Source: Xylona heveae TC161 (lineage: Eukaryota; Ascomycota; Xylonomycetes; Xylonales; Xylonaceae). From it: a DNA stretch of 64,000 bases. The position numbers and the translations under genes were made by a program. Positions 49,965-61,332 of this stretch are shown in pieces; the first letter of the stretch is position 1, and each line of letters starts with the position of its first letter. The notes under the pieces are model-generated. The model was not told the origin of the DNA. It saw nothing but the letters and a program-made list of their open reading frames with translations, and did no database searches. The stretch lies in the NCBI RefSeq assembly GCF_001619985.1, contig NW_017264205.1:62001-126000 (forward strand), written 5' to 3'.

Positions 49965-51733
49965 TTATAGTTTCGTATCTTGTCGCGAACCATCTATCGT
50001 TGGCGGAATGCGTTAGTTTAACATCAACTTAAGGGGAAAAGGTGAAAACGATCGGCAAGAGTGATGAGCAAAGAAAGGGAAAGTTGAAAGAAAAGAGAAA
50101 GGAAATAAAAGAGAACAGTGATGAGGGTGAGAGGGGGAACATACCACTCATACGCCTCAACGGCGGGGGCAGTCCAAAGGCACTTGCAACTGCTGCGCCA
50201 CTGGTGCCGACACCCATATCTCTCGAGCGATTGGGCGGACTGGTTGCCGCAGTCGAGCCAGCAGGAGAATTTGCCGCTGCTGCCGCGGCGGCTGCCATGC
50301 GGGATTGCATCTGCAAACGCGCGCTGAGGAGCCAGTGGAGTTGCATGCGCATGGAATTGAGCGCGGCGTTGGTATGGGTAATGTCTTCCTTGTTGCGGAG
50401 GCTTTCGTTCATAATCATCATGCTAGACCGTGCGTCGAGTTCAGACACGGCTGCGGAGACGCGGTCGACTTCTTGTCTGAGAGATTCGTGGAGGGATAGA
50501 AGATGATGGATAGCGGAGTTGAAGGGTGGAAGGTCGGCAGGATCTGGGTTTGGTTGATTTGGAACTGAAGTCAAAGTTGAAGTTGACGCCGATCCCGCGG
50601 TAGCGCTAGAGCTCGCAGGTGGTGGTGAGAGCGGAGAGGATGCAGAGGCAAGCAAGGTGGTCGAGTCGACGCCGACGCTGTCAAAGGTGCTGGTGCAGAG
50701 CATGGCTTGGATCGAGGTGAGACCGCCTTCGAGTATATCGTTGCGGCGTTGAAGATTCTTAATCATGGAGTGTTGTGCGTCGATGCGATCGTTTTGAGAC
50801 TTGAGGAATGGCGCCATGGATGCAATAGGGCAGGATGAAACGTGTGGTTGCAGAGCGGCACGCTTTGAGACATATGTGCACCCGTAGGGCGAGCCTGAGC
50901 ATGGTATGATGGCCTCGGGACATTCGGGGCGATGGGCTTTGAGTTCTTGGTGGGAGAATTCTAGACTGCAATCAGGACAAGTTGCAGTCTTTCGACGACA
51001 AGTCTGTTCGCGGTGTTTCTAGAGAGATGCATTAGTTTCGCCAGATAAGGAAAAAGGTTATTCTAGATTTTACCTCGATATCTCGCTCCATCACGTCTGC
51101 ACCGCAGTCATTGCAAGGGATGGTGCTGTGAAGACATCCTCGGCCGAGGTTTCGTCGTTGAACCTGCTGTCGGCATTCCTCCGCGGGACAATCCACTTCT
51201 GTATAGTCGCAGTACTTCTCCACATGATGCTGCATTTCGCTTCTTGAGGTGATCTTTGTGCAGCCATCCTCCTCGTGCGGGCATCTGACGAGGAGCTCGT
51301 CCACCATATGCCGAAGCGCTCTCGGTACCGGTTGCCCAGACCGGGACAAGACTGGTGATCGACACGATGGACATGTCCGGGATTCAGAAGCTTGGTTCGC
51401 AAGAGCAGTGTCAACGCATTCCTGACAGAATATATGATCGCAGCTCAGCCGCAGAGGATTGACGAAAGGGCACCGGCATATCGGGCAAATGAGATTATCA
51501 TCTACTTCGGCAACGTAGTCCAAGGAACGAAGATCAAAGGCGATCGCAGTCGCTGTGATTGTGGATGCATCAGCAGGTGTATCGGACCGTGGACTCTCGT
51601 TGACTGGAGAAGAGGAAAGACTCGGTATTGTTGATATGGTCGGCCGCGTTGACTGTTCGATTCCTTCCATTGCGCTGATTGCGGGGTTCGCGTTCGCAGC
51701 GACCGACGAGCGGCGTCGGTCAGCAGATGACAT
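49965..51733 (-). CDS. RING-finger and TRAF-type zinc-finger protein
   Basis: Probable E3 ubiquitin ligase of the TRAF-like fungal class; substrates unknown. Exons on the minus strand 51733-51074, 51018-50145 and 49993-49965 code 520 aa. The C3HC4 RING is at residues 83-124 (CPICRCPF, CDHIFCQECV, CPSCRSP). It is followed by Cys/His TRAF-type fingers (RCPHEEDGC, EKYCDYTEVDCPAEEC, CLHSTIPCNDCGADV, KHREQTCRRKTATCPDC, CPEAIIPCSGSPYGC) running to about residue 310, then a coiled-coil segment (NDRIDAQHSMIKNLQRRND), a Ser-rich linker and a second helical stretch with a poly-Ala run. The last exon is 9 codons ending SRQDTKL. The first intron (55 nt) and last intron (151 nt) restore family sequence; reading on past 50144 gives a false hydrophobic tail. 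Confidence 0.92.
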
Positions 51734-52146
51734 GTCGACCGAATAGAGTCAGCTATGTCTGATGAGCTACTTGAGTGCGGCGCAATGAATCCATCGAGAG
51801 AAGAGTGTGAAGCTGAGGTTGAAACTGTGGATCGGAGACCGAGGCGCAAAGGCAATAAGAAATGCGGCGGGATCTGGGGTTGTTGGAATGGAGGGGTTGA
51901 TCATGCTTCTTTAGGTGATCTGATTGGTCGGATGATCTCCTGACCCTTGCTCCCTCAAATCCGGAACTTGCCGCACGCCCTGAGCGAAGTGGCACCTGAC
52001 GCTAAGCCAAAAACAGACAATCCTCGGTCAATCGGCCAGCTTGTGATAGCGGCCGTTGCGGCGATGTTGACATGTCGTGCCATTTGAGATACTCAACATC
52101 TGCTATATATTTGACCTTTTCATTTTGACAAGTCAAATATCAGTAA
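51734..52146. other. Bidirectional promoter of the RING protein gene and ALG3
   Basis: 413 bp between start codons facing apart. No recognised motif or gene; open frames here are short and without similarity. Confidence 0.6.
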
Positions 52147-53592
52147 ATGATGGATCTCATCAATCGTGGTATAGACATTGCCACCAACCCGAAGCATACA
52201 AGATGGATATCGCCTTTATTGCTAGCAACTGATGCGGCATTATGTGCATTGGTCATATGGAAGATACCCTGTATGCCTGTCCGGCTATATTGCTTTTTCA
52301 ATGTATAGGAAATATCCCGCTGATTTGCAGATCCTAGATACAGAAATTGATTGGAAGGCCTATATGGAGCAAGTAGAGCTCTATCTTAATGGAGAGCGCG
52401 ATTATCTAAAAATCCGCGGCGGAACAGGCCCATTAGTCTATCCGGCCGCGCACGTCTACATCTATTCTGCACTCTATCATTTGACCAATTATGGACAGAA
52501 TATCCTACTTGCTCAGTCATTATTCGCGATTCTTTACCTGCTTGCATTAGCATTGGTCATGGCATGTTATCGTATGGCAAAGGTACGGGCAGACCAACTA
52601 TCCAATTGACGTCACTCTCCCGTATCTCATATCTTACCAATTGCCAGGCTCCCCCTTACATCTTTCCTCTGCTGGTGCTGTCCAAAAGGCTGCACAGTAT
52701 TTTCTTGCTCAGACTTTTTAATGATTGCTGGGCTGTGGCGGCATTGTTTCTGGCCATCTACGCTTATCAAAAACGACAATGGACCATTGGCTCAATCGTT
52801 TATGCATTGGGTCTGGGCACTAAAATGAGCCTCCTTTTGGCTCTTCCTGCCATTGGGTTGATCTTGTTCCAGGGCATTTTTACAAAAAGGGCATTAAATC
52901 AGGCACAAATCATGTTGAATGTGCAGGTGAGAAGTGCATCATGCACCCACAGCAGCACGTTGCTAACGTTTTTGGTACAGTTGGCTCTGGCCATGCCTTT
53001 TATCGGCACTAATCCCTGGGGCTACTTGTCACGTGCATTTGAATTCAGCAGGCAATTTTTGTTCAAGTGGACTGTCAATTGGAGGTTTATTGGAGAAGAG
53101 ACCTTTCTATCGAAGAAATTTTCCACGGCTCTACTGCTCGCTCATGTGGTGGTTCTCCTCATCTTCATCAGTACACGCTGGACAAAGCCGCTGGGATATT
53201 CTGCTTCCCGGGCCGTTCAAGTGCTTCTCAGGACACCTCCTTTAATTGAAGAGGCAGCAATTTCCTCTCAAATCACTCCGGACTTCATACTCACCACAAT
53301 CCTAACTGCCAATGCAATCGGCATGCTCTTTGCTCGATCCCTCCATTATCAATTCTATTCATTGATTGCCTGGGCTACACCATTCCTTGCTTGGAAGGCC
53401 GGATACCATCCGGTGTTGCAGTACGCACTTTGGGCTGCGCAGGAGTGGGCCTGGAACGTTTATCCCAGTACTGATATAAGTTCCAAAATCGTCGTAGGTG
53501 CTCTTGCCGTGACTGTCAACGGCGTGTGGTGGGGAACGAGAGAGAAAGCTCAGAAGCGAAGTGTCCCGTCTGAAGAACGCAAGGGCCAGTGA
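52147..53592 (+). CDS. ALG3: Dol-P-Man:Man5GlcNAc2-PP-dolichol alpha-1,3-mannosyltransferase
   Basis: ER enzyme that adds the first lumenal mannose to the lipid-linked oligosaccharide for N-glycosylation. Exons 52147-52270, 52338-52582, 52648-52926 and 52981-53592 code 419 aa. Diagnostic pieces: [20 protein letters not shown] (with the Glu/Asp of the first lumenal loop), [80 protein letters not shown] and [16 protein letters not shown]. Many hydrophobic segments fit a polytopic ER protein. The C-terminus is basic with no clear KKxx. Two consecutive ATGs open the frame, at 52147 and 52150. It converges with EIF1AD 62 bp downstream. Confidence 0.97.
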
Positions 53593-53654
53593 TATTCCAG
53601 GTAGGCTCATGGGGAATGCTGGTGGGGCGCAGAAATCGGATCTAGATAAATAGC

Positions 53655-54133
53655 TCATGCATCGTCCTCGTCATCGCTGGGCGGCAGTTTGCCGACGGTA
53701 GATTCGTCCTCGTCACTCTCCTCCAAGTACGAAGATTTCTTTGCAAATTCCTGCGGCCTTTCGCGCCAAATTATAGATGTTAGAACGAGAAGGTAGGATA
53801 AAGTATATAGATACTCGCATACCAGTAATTCATCTTCCTCCATTCCTTGTCGTTTCGAATCACGGCCGCAATTTCTCCGTCTAATTTGTTTTCCCGATCT
53901 GCAAAAGCATTGGTGTCCACAAGCACGTATCCGCCGCGCCTGATCCACACGGTGGAACGAAAACGTGAAGGCAATTCAACTAGCAATTGCTTTTTCGAGG
54001 GAAGCTCGGCGAGGTAGAGGTTGTTGCCGTTGATTTTGACCACGCGTGCGATGTGTTGACCTTCAGTCAGTTCTACTGGCGGCTCGAACGACTCTTGTGC
54101 TGCAGCCAAAACATTACGCTTAGGACGAGGCAT
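53655..54133 (-). CDS. EIF1AD: EIF1AD homologue (eIF1A-like S1/OB-fold protein)
   Basis: Small eIF1A-related protein; the animal member (EIF1AD) acts in late 40S maturation. Exons on the minus strand 54133-53823 and 53757-53655 code 137 aa. The OB-fold is visible: QHIARVVKINGNNLYLAELP, KQLLVELPSRFRSTVWIRRG, GYVLVDTNAF and EIAAVIRNDKEWRKMNYWPQ (across the 65-nt intron). The C-terminus is acidic (EESDEDES, SDDEDDA), as in eIF1A. True eIF1A starts differently (MPKNKGKGG) and is more basic, so EIF1AD is the better call. An in-frame ATG at 54169 is less likely. Confidence 0.93.
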
Positions 54134-54756
54134 GATGGTAGGAAGTAAAGTGACGAAAGCAAAAGTCAAAGATGAAATCGAGTTGTCTAGAAAATGCTGT
54201 ATTCAACAATTAGATCGCTCCAAAAAAAAAAATAAATGCGTAGGGAAAAGTGACATGCTCGATGTGCAATTCCCAGACCTATCAGAATTGAGGTTCACCG
54301 CTCTCGGCAATTCATGCTTATGTCATTTATTACGTAAGAAAAGTTTTGGCGGCGATTGCCCAATGAGGCATAGCGGAGACGGTTCCGTCCCTCCCACATT
54401 TTGATGGCGGATGGCGGGGAAGTCGGGGCAATCTTGTCTCAAGGAGGTTCAGGTTGGGGAACCTTGTCGGACACCGTCTCGTCCTATGAGGTCAAAGGCT
54501 ATCGTGGCTATAATTTTTGGATGGATGACAAATGTTGCCACGCTATCGTGGAAAAAACACTTGACGCTGCTTCAACACTTACTGACATTGTTTGTGTCAA
54601 TCTGAAGATACATAACTGAGGAAACTCTCCAAGAATATTGCGCTGGTCGATTTCATCTCTGATTTGCAGCATTTGAACATCTCATGAAGAAGCTTCAATA
54701 GACTAAAGAAAAAGAATTATTTGGTTTTCCTTTGCGTTTGTTCCGTCTTAGACACA
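54134..54756. other. Bidirectional promoter of EIF1AD and the MFS transporter
   Basis: 623 bp between start codons facing apart. Short frames in it (54401-54619) show no family. Nothing else seen. Confidence 0.6.
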
Positions 54757-56632
54757 ATGGCTCAGACGTTGGGATCGATGATCGAGGTTGAATCTGCTCC
54801 TCACATTAGAAACCCTCCCGCGGTCGTTCACCGGAACAAAGCTCCAGATGTGGTTGAGTTGGACGAAATGAGCTGGGGAGTCCAGTATACTGGTCCCAAA
54901 AGTGAACCGCTCAGTGGCACTCAAACGCCCCGTCCTGATGATCTCGAGACGAATTCAGTGGGCACTCCGCAGCTCCAGGGTGGTTCTCCCAGTGGTGGCC
55001 ATCATGAAATAAACCTCATCCAGAGCTTTTCCAAGTTTGTTGGCCCCCATGCGCACAGGGTGCTGTAAGACTTTGTAATTGGATGCTGACTACGCCCCAG
55101 TCCCCCAATGAATAAATGGCGCGTTCTATGCTGTTGTTTGATCAATTTCGGTGATGGTTTGAATGACTCCAGTGGGTAAAGTGTTTTGCAAGATACGCGG
55201 ACGTAAGACTGACCTTTTGCCAGTGCCCGGAGCAATTATTCCGTAAGCAATCTGACTTCGAACTCCTGACGTGAATATGACTGACCGGCTGTTGCTTTGC
55301 TGTGCAGTTATATGGAAAAGTAAGTTTGTTGTTTCTGTTTCATTTTAATTTAGGAGGCGGATCTAACGCGATGTACCAGACACTATTCAATCGGTTATGC
55401 CGTGGTATCACTTATTTTCGTGACCAATGCACTGGGTTTTATCATGGCGGCGTTCTATACGACTGCCTTGCAAGACCGTATAGGCCGAGCCAAGACCATG
55501 ATTGCTGGTCAGTTGCTAATGGTCTTGGGATACATTTTGATTCTTTGCACTCCCCCTTTCCCGGTCGTTGTCTTGGCGTAAGTTGCGAGCGCCTGTTCAA
55601 GAAATCTTCGTCAGTGTACTAAACATGGTACAGCTTCTTGTTTCTCGGCTTAGGAATGGCGATGAACCTTGCTCTTGACAATGTCTTCTGCGCGAATTTG
55701 GCTAATGCTACCATGGCTCTCGGGGCTATGCATGGCGCATATGGGATTGGTGGTACCATTGGCCCTCTCATGACGACGGCTATGGTATCTCGGGGAATCC
55801 TATGGTCCCGTGTGTATTCAATTTGCCTTGGTATCGCCTTCTTCAACCTCATCTTTGCTGCTTGGTCTTTCTGGAGCTTTGAGAATGATCTCCCCGAGCG
55901 GCTCCTTTCGTCACTCGAGCGAACGGCGAGTCGACAGGCTGCAGCTGAAGCTGGGGAACCATCCAAATTACAGATCCTCAAAGAAGCGCTCAAGAACAAG
56001 ATCACGCTGCTGGCAGCACTCTTTATCTTCGCCTACCAAGGAGCTGAAGTGTCCATCTCCGGCTGGGTCATCTCTTTCCTCATCACCTACCGTCATGGAG
56101 ATCCGAGCGAGGTCGGTTATGTCACTTCGGGCTTCTGGGCTGGCATTACTCTTGGGCGATTCTTGCTCAGCCATCCCTGCCATCGGATTGGCGAGCGGAA
56201 TGCAGTATTTGGTATTGTTGGCGGAGCCTTGGCCTTCCAGCTCCTCGTTTGGTTCCTTCCAAATGTTATCGGAGACGCCGGTATGTTCATTTTCCTTTTT
56301 ATATCAATACCAATATCTTGTCGGATGCAAGAAGGCAGAGCGGCTAACGTACCTGAATAGTCGCTGTGTCCATTGTTGGACTCCTTTTGGGTCCAGTCTT
56401 TCCCTGTGCTACGGCAGTCTTCTCGCGCTTGCTCTCAAAGCGGGTGCAAATGCCAGCACTCTCCTTTGTCTCCGCGATGGGGAGCTCCGGTGGTGCCTTG
56501 GCTCCCTTCACGACCGGTTTGCTGGCTCAAGCCGTGGGCACATTCGTGTTGCACCCTGTTGCAATTGCGCTGTTCGTGGTCATGGAGGGCACTTGGTTTA
56601 CTCTACCAAAGGCCCGTAAACCGACAGAGTAA
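54757..56632 (+). CDS. Major facilitator superfamily transporter
   Basis: Twelve-helix transporter resembling fungal MFS proteins of the fucose-permease/Bsc6-like type; substrate unknown. Seven exons, 54757-55034, 55101-55171, 55224-55242 (19 nt), 55308-55319 (12 nt), 55380-55577, 55634-56280 and 56361-56632, code 498 aa. The long N-terminal cytosolic tail ends at QSFSNPPMNKWR; helix 1 is RVLCCCLINFGDGLNDSMPG, then the microexons supply AIIPYMEK, joined to HYSIGYAVVSLIFVTNALGF. The MFS loop 2-3 signature is TALQDRIGRAKTM. Helices 4-12 follow, with a central loop (SLERTASRQAAAEAGEPS) and GFWAGITLGRFLLSH in the second half. All phases agree and the whole chain is open. Without the microexons the frame stops at 55068, so gene finders may truncate it. 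Confidence 0.9.
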
Positions 56633-57317
56633 AAGCTCGGGGCTATAGTGTATGCTCAGTGAAACATTTTTACTGTGTACATACCTCATGCGCCACTGAC
56701 TCCAATCGGGCGATGAGCATACTCAAGAGAACAGGTAGAGTTGGACCACGTTCCGGGGCGTGTGAACTCTTTTGTCTTTCTGGCCTACGAGTATATTTTT
56801 GAGGCTTCTCTTATCTTTCTTTTTCCCCGCTACTGCTTTATATTTTCTTTTGCTAGAGGAGTTTATAGTCATATGGCACTTATATTGTGTTTTTACATTT
56901 GTTAGTCATATTATACAACACAATCCACGCGATCGGCAACATGTGGGGTGCGGACCACCCGGGGCGGCAGCGGGGTTAAGTCCCGCGTATTAATTGGACG
57001 ACCGCATCAAATGACATGTTTGGTCTTGAAAATAGCAGCTAGAAGAATAGTTTTGAGCTTTTGACTTGGCGTATATTACAGACAATGTAGCTTTGGTACG
57101 CCTACAGCATGCCATGTAAACAAACCACATTTCTGAGTGGTCAAGGTCAACCATGCTAGTTGAGTCACCTCGATGAGCCACCCCACGGCTCAAATTCTTT
57201 ATGCGTGCATCTCTCATAAGCTATAGTCTGACAATATCATGCTATTCTGACAGCCAACTGTAAGAATCGTATGCACGCGTGTTCAAGAGTTGACGTTGCC
57301 AAAGTGCACTCATGCAG

Positions 57318-57438
57318 GTGCGGCCGCACGGTAGCTGCAGGGTGCCATGTCGCTAGCTTGTTTAGGCAAGCGGCCGACATCTTAAAAAAGTAGTCCGCAC
57401 CGGTGCCATCTTTACCGTCGATGCGGTCGATGCGGCCG
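57318..57438. promoter_or_regulatory. Cluster of CGGCCG motifs, including a 12-bp palindrome
   Basis: CGGCCG occurs at 57321, 57371 and 57433; the first sits in a perfect palindrome GTGCGGCCGCAC. CGG half sites are typical of Zn2Cys6 fungal regulators. They lie about 830-950 bp upstream of the reductase start. The factor is unknown. Confidence 0.35.
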
Positions 57439-58100
57439 AATTCCAATCCAAAATGGTACCCCCCGCATGTTCAGTACCACAGTACGTAAGAAGAATCAAG
57501 ACGTAATGTTTTTCCAAAAGACATTGATCTCGTGCTTGCCTAAAGTCATTAATCAACTCCTGTTTTAATTTCCACAAACGCTAATCTCTGCTATTTTAAC
57601 ACGGTAGGATGTGTCAATAGGGAATAGCTGCGTGTGAAGCTATCAGAATCATCATCATCGGGACACGATCAAGCTCCCCCCGCCGCCATTTTCCAGGCAA
57701 CAAAGTCTAGACCCAATCCGGCATATGGCACACAAAGGTGATGCGGACATGACAACACTGGGGAACTGCACATTCAGTGTCCCGATCTTATTGAACCCTT
57801 TCCTCGGTATTTTGATTAGTACTATAACCACTCGAATTAGTCCTGCTACGTCCATGGCTTATGTGATGCCACTTTTACTAACTTCTGTTCCGTTCCACGC
57901 TGACCGATTGCATCTATTTATCGATGACGACAAGCCACGCAAGGACCCTGAATTCGGGGCGGGACATGAAGTGGAGTGTTTGTTGGTCCCTCGCGCCATG
58001 GCGGGTTGGTTAATAATGAGATTTCCTTCGTGTGGATAATGGAGCTGATCCAGTGCTGATTTCGAAACCCCTCTTCTTCTCAAAGAGGGACGAGAGAGGA

Positions 58101-58109
58101 ATATATAAA
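58101..58109 (+). promoter_or_regulatory. TATA box of the aldo-keto reductase gene
   Basis: ATATATAAA 161 bp upstream of the start codon; a CCCCT stress-type element lies just before it at 58068-58072. Confidence 0.5.
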
Positions 58110-58269
58110 CCCCCCTTCCTGTCCTAGGGAACGAGTTGAAAATCCAGAGCTCCATCTCACGTAGCTTCATACAGCTTCTCTTCACCTTTGCACAGCTCAA
58201 TTGATTCTTCGAATTGATCTTGAAAGCTCTTCCAATTTGTTCTTTTGTCAATAATTAAACAATTCAACA

Positions 58270-60027
58270 ATGTCTTCCTTCTTCCAACCTGCGCCTGAGC
58301 CCAAGAGCCTTTTGGGCCGGCATAGAATCCTTGCTCCAACTGCCGGTGTACGTCTTCTTCCTTACCTCCCGTTGAGATGTGTTCTTCTGTTAGTTTCTGG
58401 TGCATTGATACTAAGGTATCTTTCAAATAGGTCCGAGTCAGCCCGCTCTGCCTCGGTGCCATGAACTTTGGCGATGCATGGTATGTATACACAATCTACG
58501 ACTGGGACCTCAATCCAATTACAATTCCCCAATGGATTGGTCCTGGAGATTCACGATAACACGGCGGTAGCTGACAATTGAGGACAACAGGCAGGATTTC
58601 ATGGGCAAATGTGACAAGAAGACGTCCTTTGAGATTCTCGACTATTTCTACGAGCAGGGCGGTAACTTTATCGACACGTACGTATTACTGTTATTTGCAT
58701 CCCAGAATTTTTACTATGCTTTAGTATCTATGAGCTCCATCTCACAAACGCGCTCAGTATGGCTGAGAGCTGATATGCTGAAATGTACGACCATACAGTG
58801 CCAACAACTACCAGTCCGAAGAATCCGAGCAATGGCTCGGCGAGTGGATGAAAGAGCGCGGCGTCCGGAACCAATTCGTCATTGCGACCAAATACAGCAC
58901 TGCGTACCGGACGGCGCACAAGCACACGGAGAGCATGAGCACGACAGTCGGTAACTCGAAGAAGAGCCTGCACATCTCTCTGCACGACAGCTTGAGGAAG
59001 CTCCAGACTGATTATATCGACTTGGTATGTCATTGCAGTTCTAGTCTCTCAAAAGACACTTTTCTTCTCCCACGTCGTTTGCAAATTTGTTCAAGTACTA
59101 TAAATTATTAGACTAATACCGATGTCAGCTGTACGTCCACTGGTGGGACTATGCCACGTCTATTCCCGAAGTCATGCAAGCTCTCGACGCCTTCGTCAAG
59201 GCAGGTAAAGTGCTATATCTCGGAATCAGCGACACTCCCGCCTGGATCGTCAGCAAAGCCAACGAATGTACGATTCCCCCCCTTTTTTTCCTCTCTCCTC
59301 CTGTCCAATCCAACTATCATGCTAACATCCCGTCTCAGACGCACGCAATCACGGCCTTACCCCCTTCAGTGTGTACCAAGGGCAATGGAACGCCGCAGTG
59401 CGCGACTTTGAGCGGGAAATCATCCCCATGTGTCGCGCCGAGGGGATGGCACTTGCGCCCTGGCGCGCCTTGGGCGGCGGCAACTTCAAGTCCGCCGAGC
59501 AACAAAAGGACCCCGAGGGCCGCAAAATGTATCCATTGACGGACAAGGACAAGGCCATTTCCGCCGCGCTCGAAAAGATTGCCGAGCGCAAGGGAACTGC
59601 CATAACAAGCATTGCGCTGGCCTATGTCATGCACAAGACGCCCTACGTGTTTCCCATTGTGGGCGGGCGCAACATCAAGCATCTCAAGGGCAATATCGAA
59701 GCGCTGGGCATCGTGCTGTCCGAAGAAGAGATCAACGAGATTGAAGAAGCCAGTCCGTTTGATCCCGGGTTCCCACATACGTTTTTGAGTCTCGGGGGCT
59801 CTCATAAGGCCGCGTATACCGCCAAGGACGTCGGATTTATTGGTCTTGCCACGCATATGGACTATGTCGACGATCCAAAGGTATTATCCCATTGCCAGCT
59901 ATTCATTTCACCCTTTTCAATTTTTATTTTCATTTTCCTTGCCATATTACCACATTGCTTTCGCGCATAACCTTAAAAACCGTTTAGACTAACATTTTTA
60001 TAGCCCATCACGCCCAAGGCTCAATAA
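58270..60027 (+). CDS. Aldo-keto reductase, aryl-alcohol/norsolorinic-acid reductase type
   Basis: NADPH-dependent AKR of the fungal aryl-alcohol dehydrogenase (AAD) and AflE/NorA-like group; substrate unknown. Seven exons, 58270-58347, 58431-58480, 58591-58677, 58799-59024, 59129-59267, 59339-59880 and 60004-60027, code 381 aa. Joins restore [20 protein letters not shown], then [20 protein letters not shown]. The catalytic set is visible: Asp in FIDTANNY, Tyr of that motif, Lys in VIATKYS and His in YVHWWDYA. Later blocks are [40 protein letters not shown], and [20 protein letters not shown] for the cofactor phosphate. The last exon is seven codons. It stands alone, with no polyketide or other cluster genes beside it, so a housekeeping or detoxifying role is as likely as secondary metabolism. 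Confidence 0.95.
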
Positions 60028-61332
60028 ACCCACCCCTTAGTCTCCGCCGCTCCCATCCCAATCGTATCATTATTCCTGGCTTTTTTTTTAATTCTTCTGT
60101 TGTAGCTAGCTCACACTCATTCAATCGACCGGTCAATCAATAAAAATATCTTCCTATTCATCTAATATATATATGGGTTATCTGCCGTAAGAGAATACTC
60201 CGTAGCGTTCTGGTTAAAGAAATAGCTGAAATGAAAAATAAAATAAAAATAAAATAAAGAAAATAATCTAACATTATCGACTCTGGATTGGCTTCTACGA
60301 CAGGACTTGAAAAGTGAAAAGACACAAAGTAACACTGGCTCCCTGGCATGACAAAAGATGCGTTTTATTCCATTTTGACAACGATGATAAAAAATAATAA
60401 ACCTCCCGAATCCCGATACAACCTACAATCTCAGAAAAAGAAAATCTAATTAATCTATTCCATGATCCATGGTTTGATAATCCTTGAGAGGAGCCGAAAA
60501 AATTAAAAAGGGGGCCAACCACACCCACACCCTTTCCCCTTCCCCCAACCAAGTAAAAGGAGAGAGAGAAGCTAAAAATGCGAAAAAAAGCTCTTGGATC
60601 TGCTAGTACTGCGAAATTGAAATAAGTAAAACCAAACTCCAGCAATAAAGCCCCAAGCAAGCGTAGATATATATGCGGCGGAACCATTAAGTAAATGCGA
60701 TTGATTGGTGCACCACGCACCAGCATTGAGAAACGAACAAGCTTGAATATAAGATGCAGAAATGAAATGTATACGCGTATTATACTTCTATACGTGTAGC
60801 TGTATCAATGCCGAGCAAATGAGCAATCCTAATAGCGGTGAGGCCAAAGTGAATAAAATGTTTGAGAAAAAAAAAAAAAAAAGATATGGGCAAGAAAAGG
60901 TTAGGGAAAAAATGCAGGGTATCATAGAGAGCATCAAAGTAGTGAACATGTCCGTTCGAGTTCGCGCGGAGAGAATGCGGCCAGACGCGGCGAATATAAA
61001 GAAAGAAAAAAAAAGATGTTAGAGGAATAAAATGCAATCCGAAATAAAATGTGCGTGGCGCGTAACGAATACAGTAACCGGCATCGGTATCAGTACCTCG
61101 TGATGTCGGAGCCATGGGTGCGGATTCTTCTCTCATGCCGGATTGAATGTGCTTAGACTTTTTCCTGGTGCCATGTAAAAGGCCTATCGAGAGCTTGACG
61201 TAGAACAATGCAAAAGTAGTCGTACGCCATAAAACCGTAATGACTGATCCGTATTGGAGAAGGCAATCTTATCGTGGCTGCATGAGCAGAAAGTGTTTCT
61301 TCTCAAGGCATAGAAAAGCCCCCACAAAAGAA
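60028..61332. other. AT-rich convergent intergenic region
   Basis: 1.3 kb of very AT-rich DNA between the reductase (+) and the SH3 protein (-). It holds AAATAAA-type repeats near 60225-60265 and A-runs near 60867-60881. No gene is seen. Confidence 0.65.

Larger units (their letters stand above)
56633..58269. other. Intergenic region upstream of the aldo-keto reductase
   Basis: 1.6 kb without a gene. It contains a GC-rich patch (56943-56978), a TGAGTCA site near 57170, three CGGCCG motifs between 57321 and 57438, a perfect 12-bp palindrome GTGCGGCCGCAC (57318-57329), and a TATA box near the right end. The motif density suggests a regulated promoter for the reductase. Confidence 0.6.
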
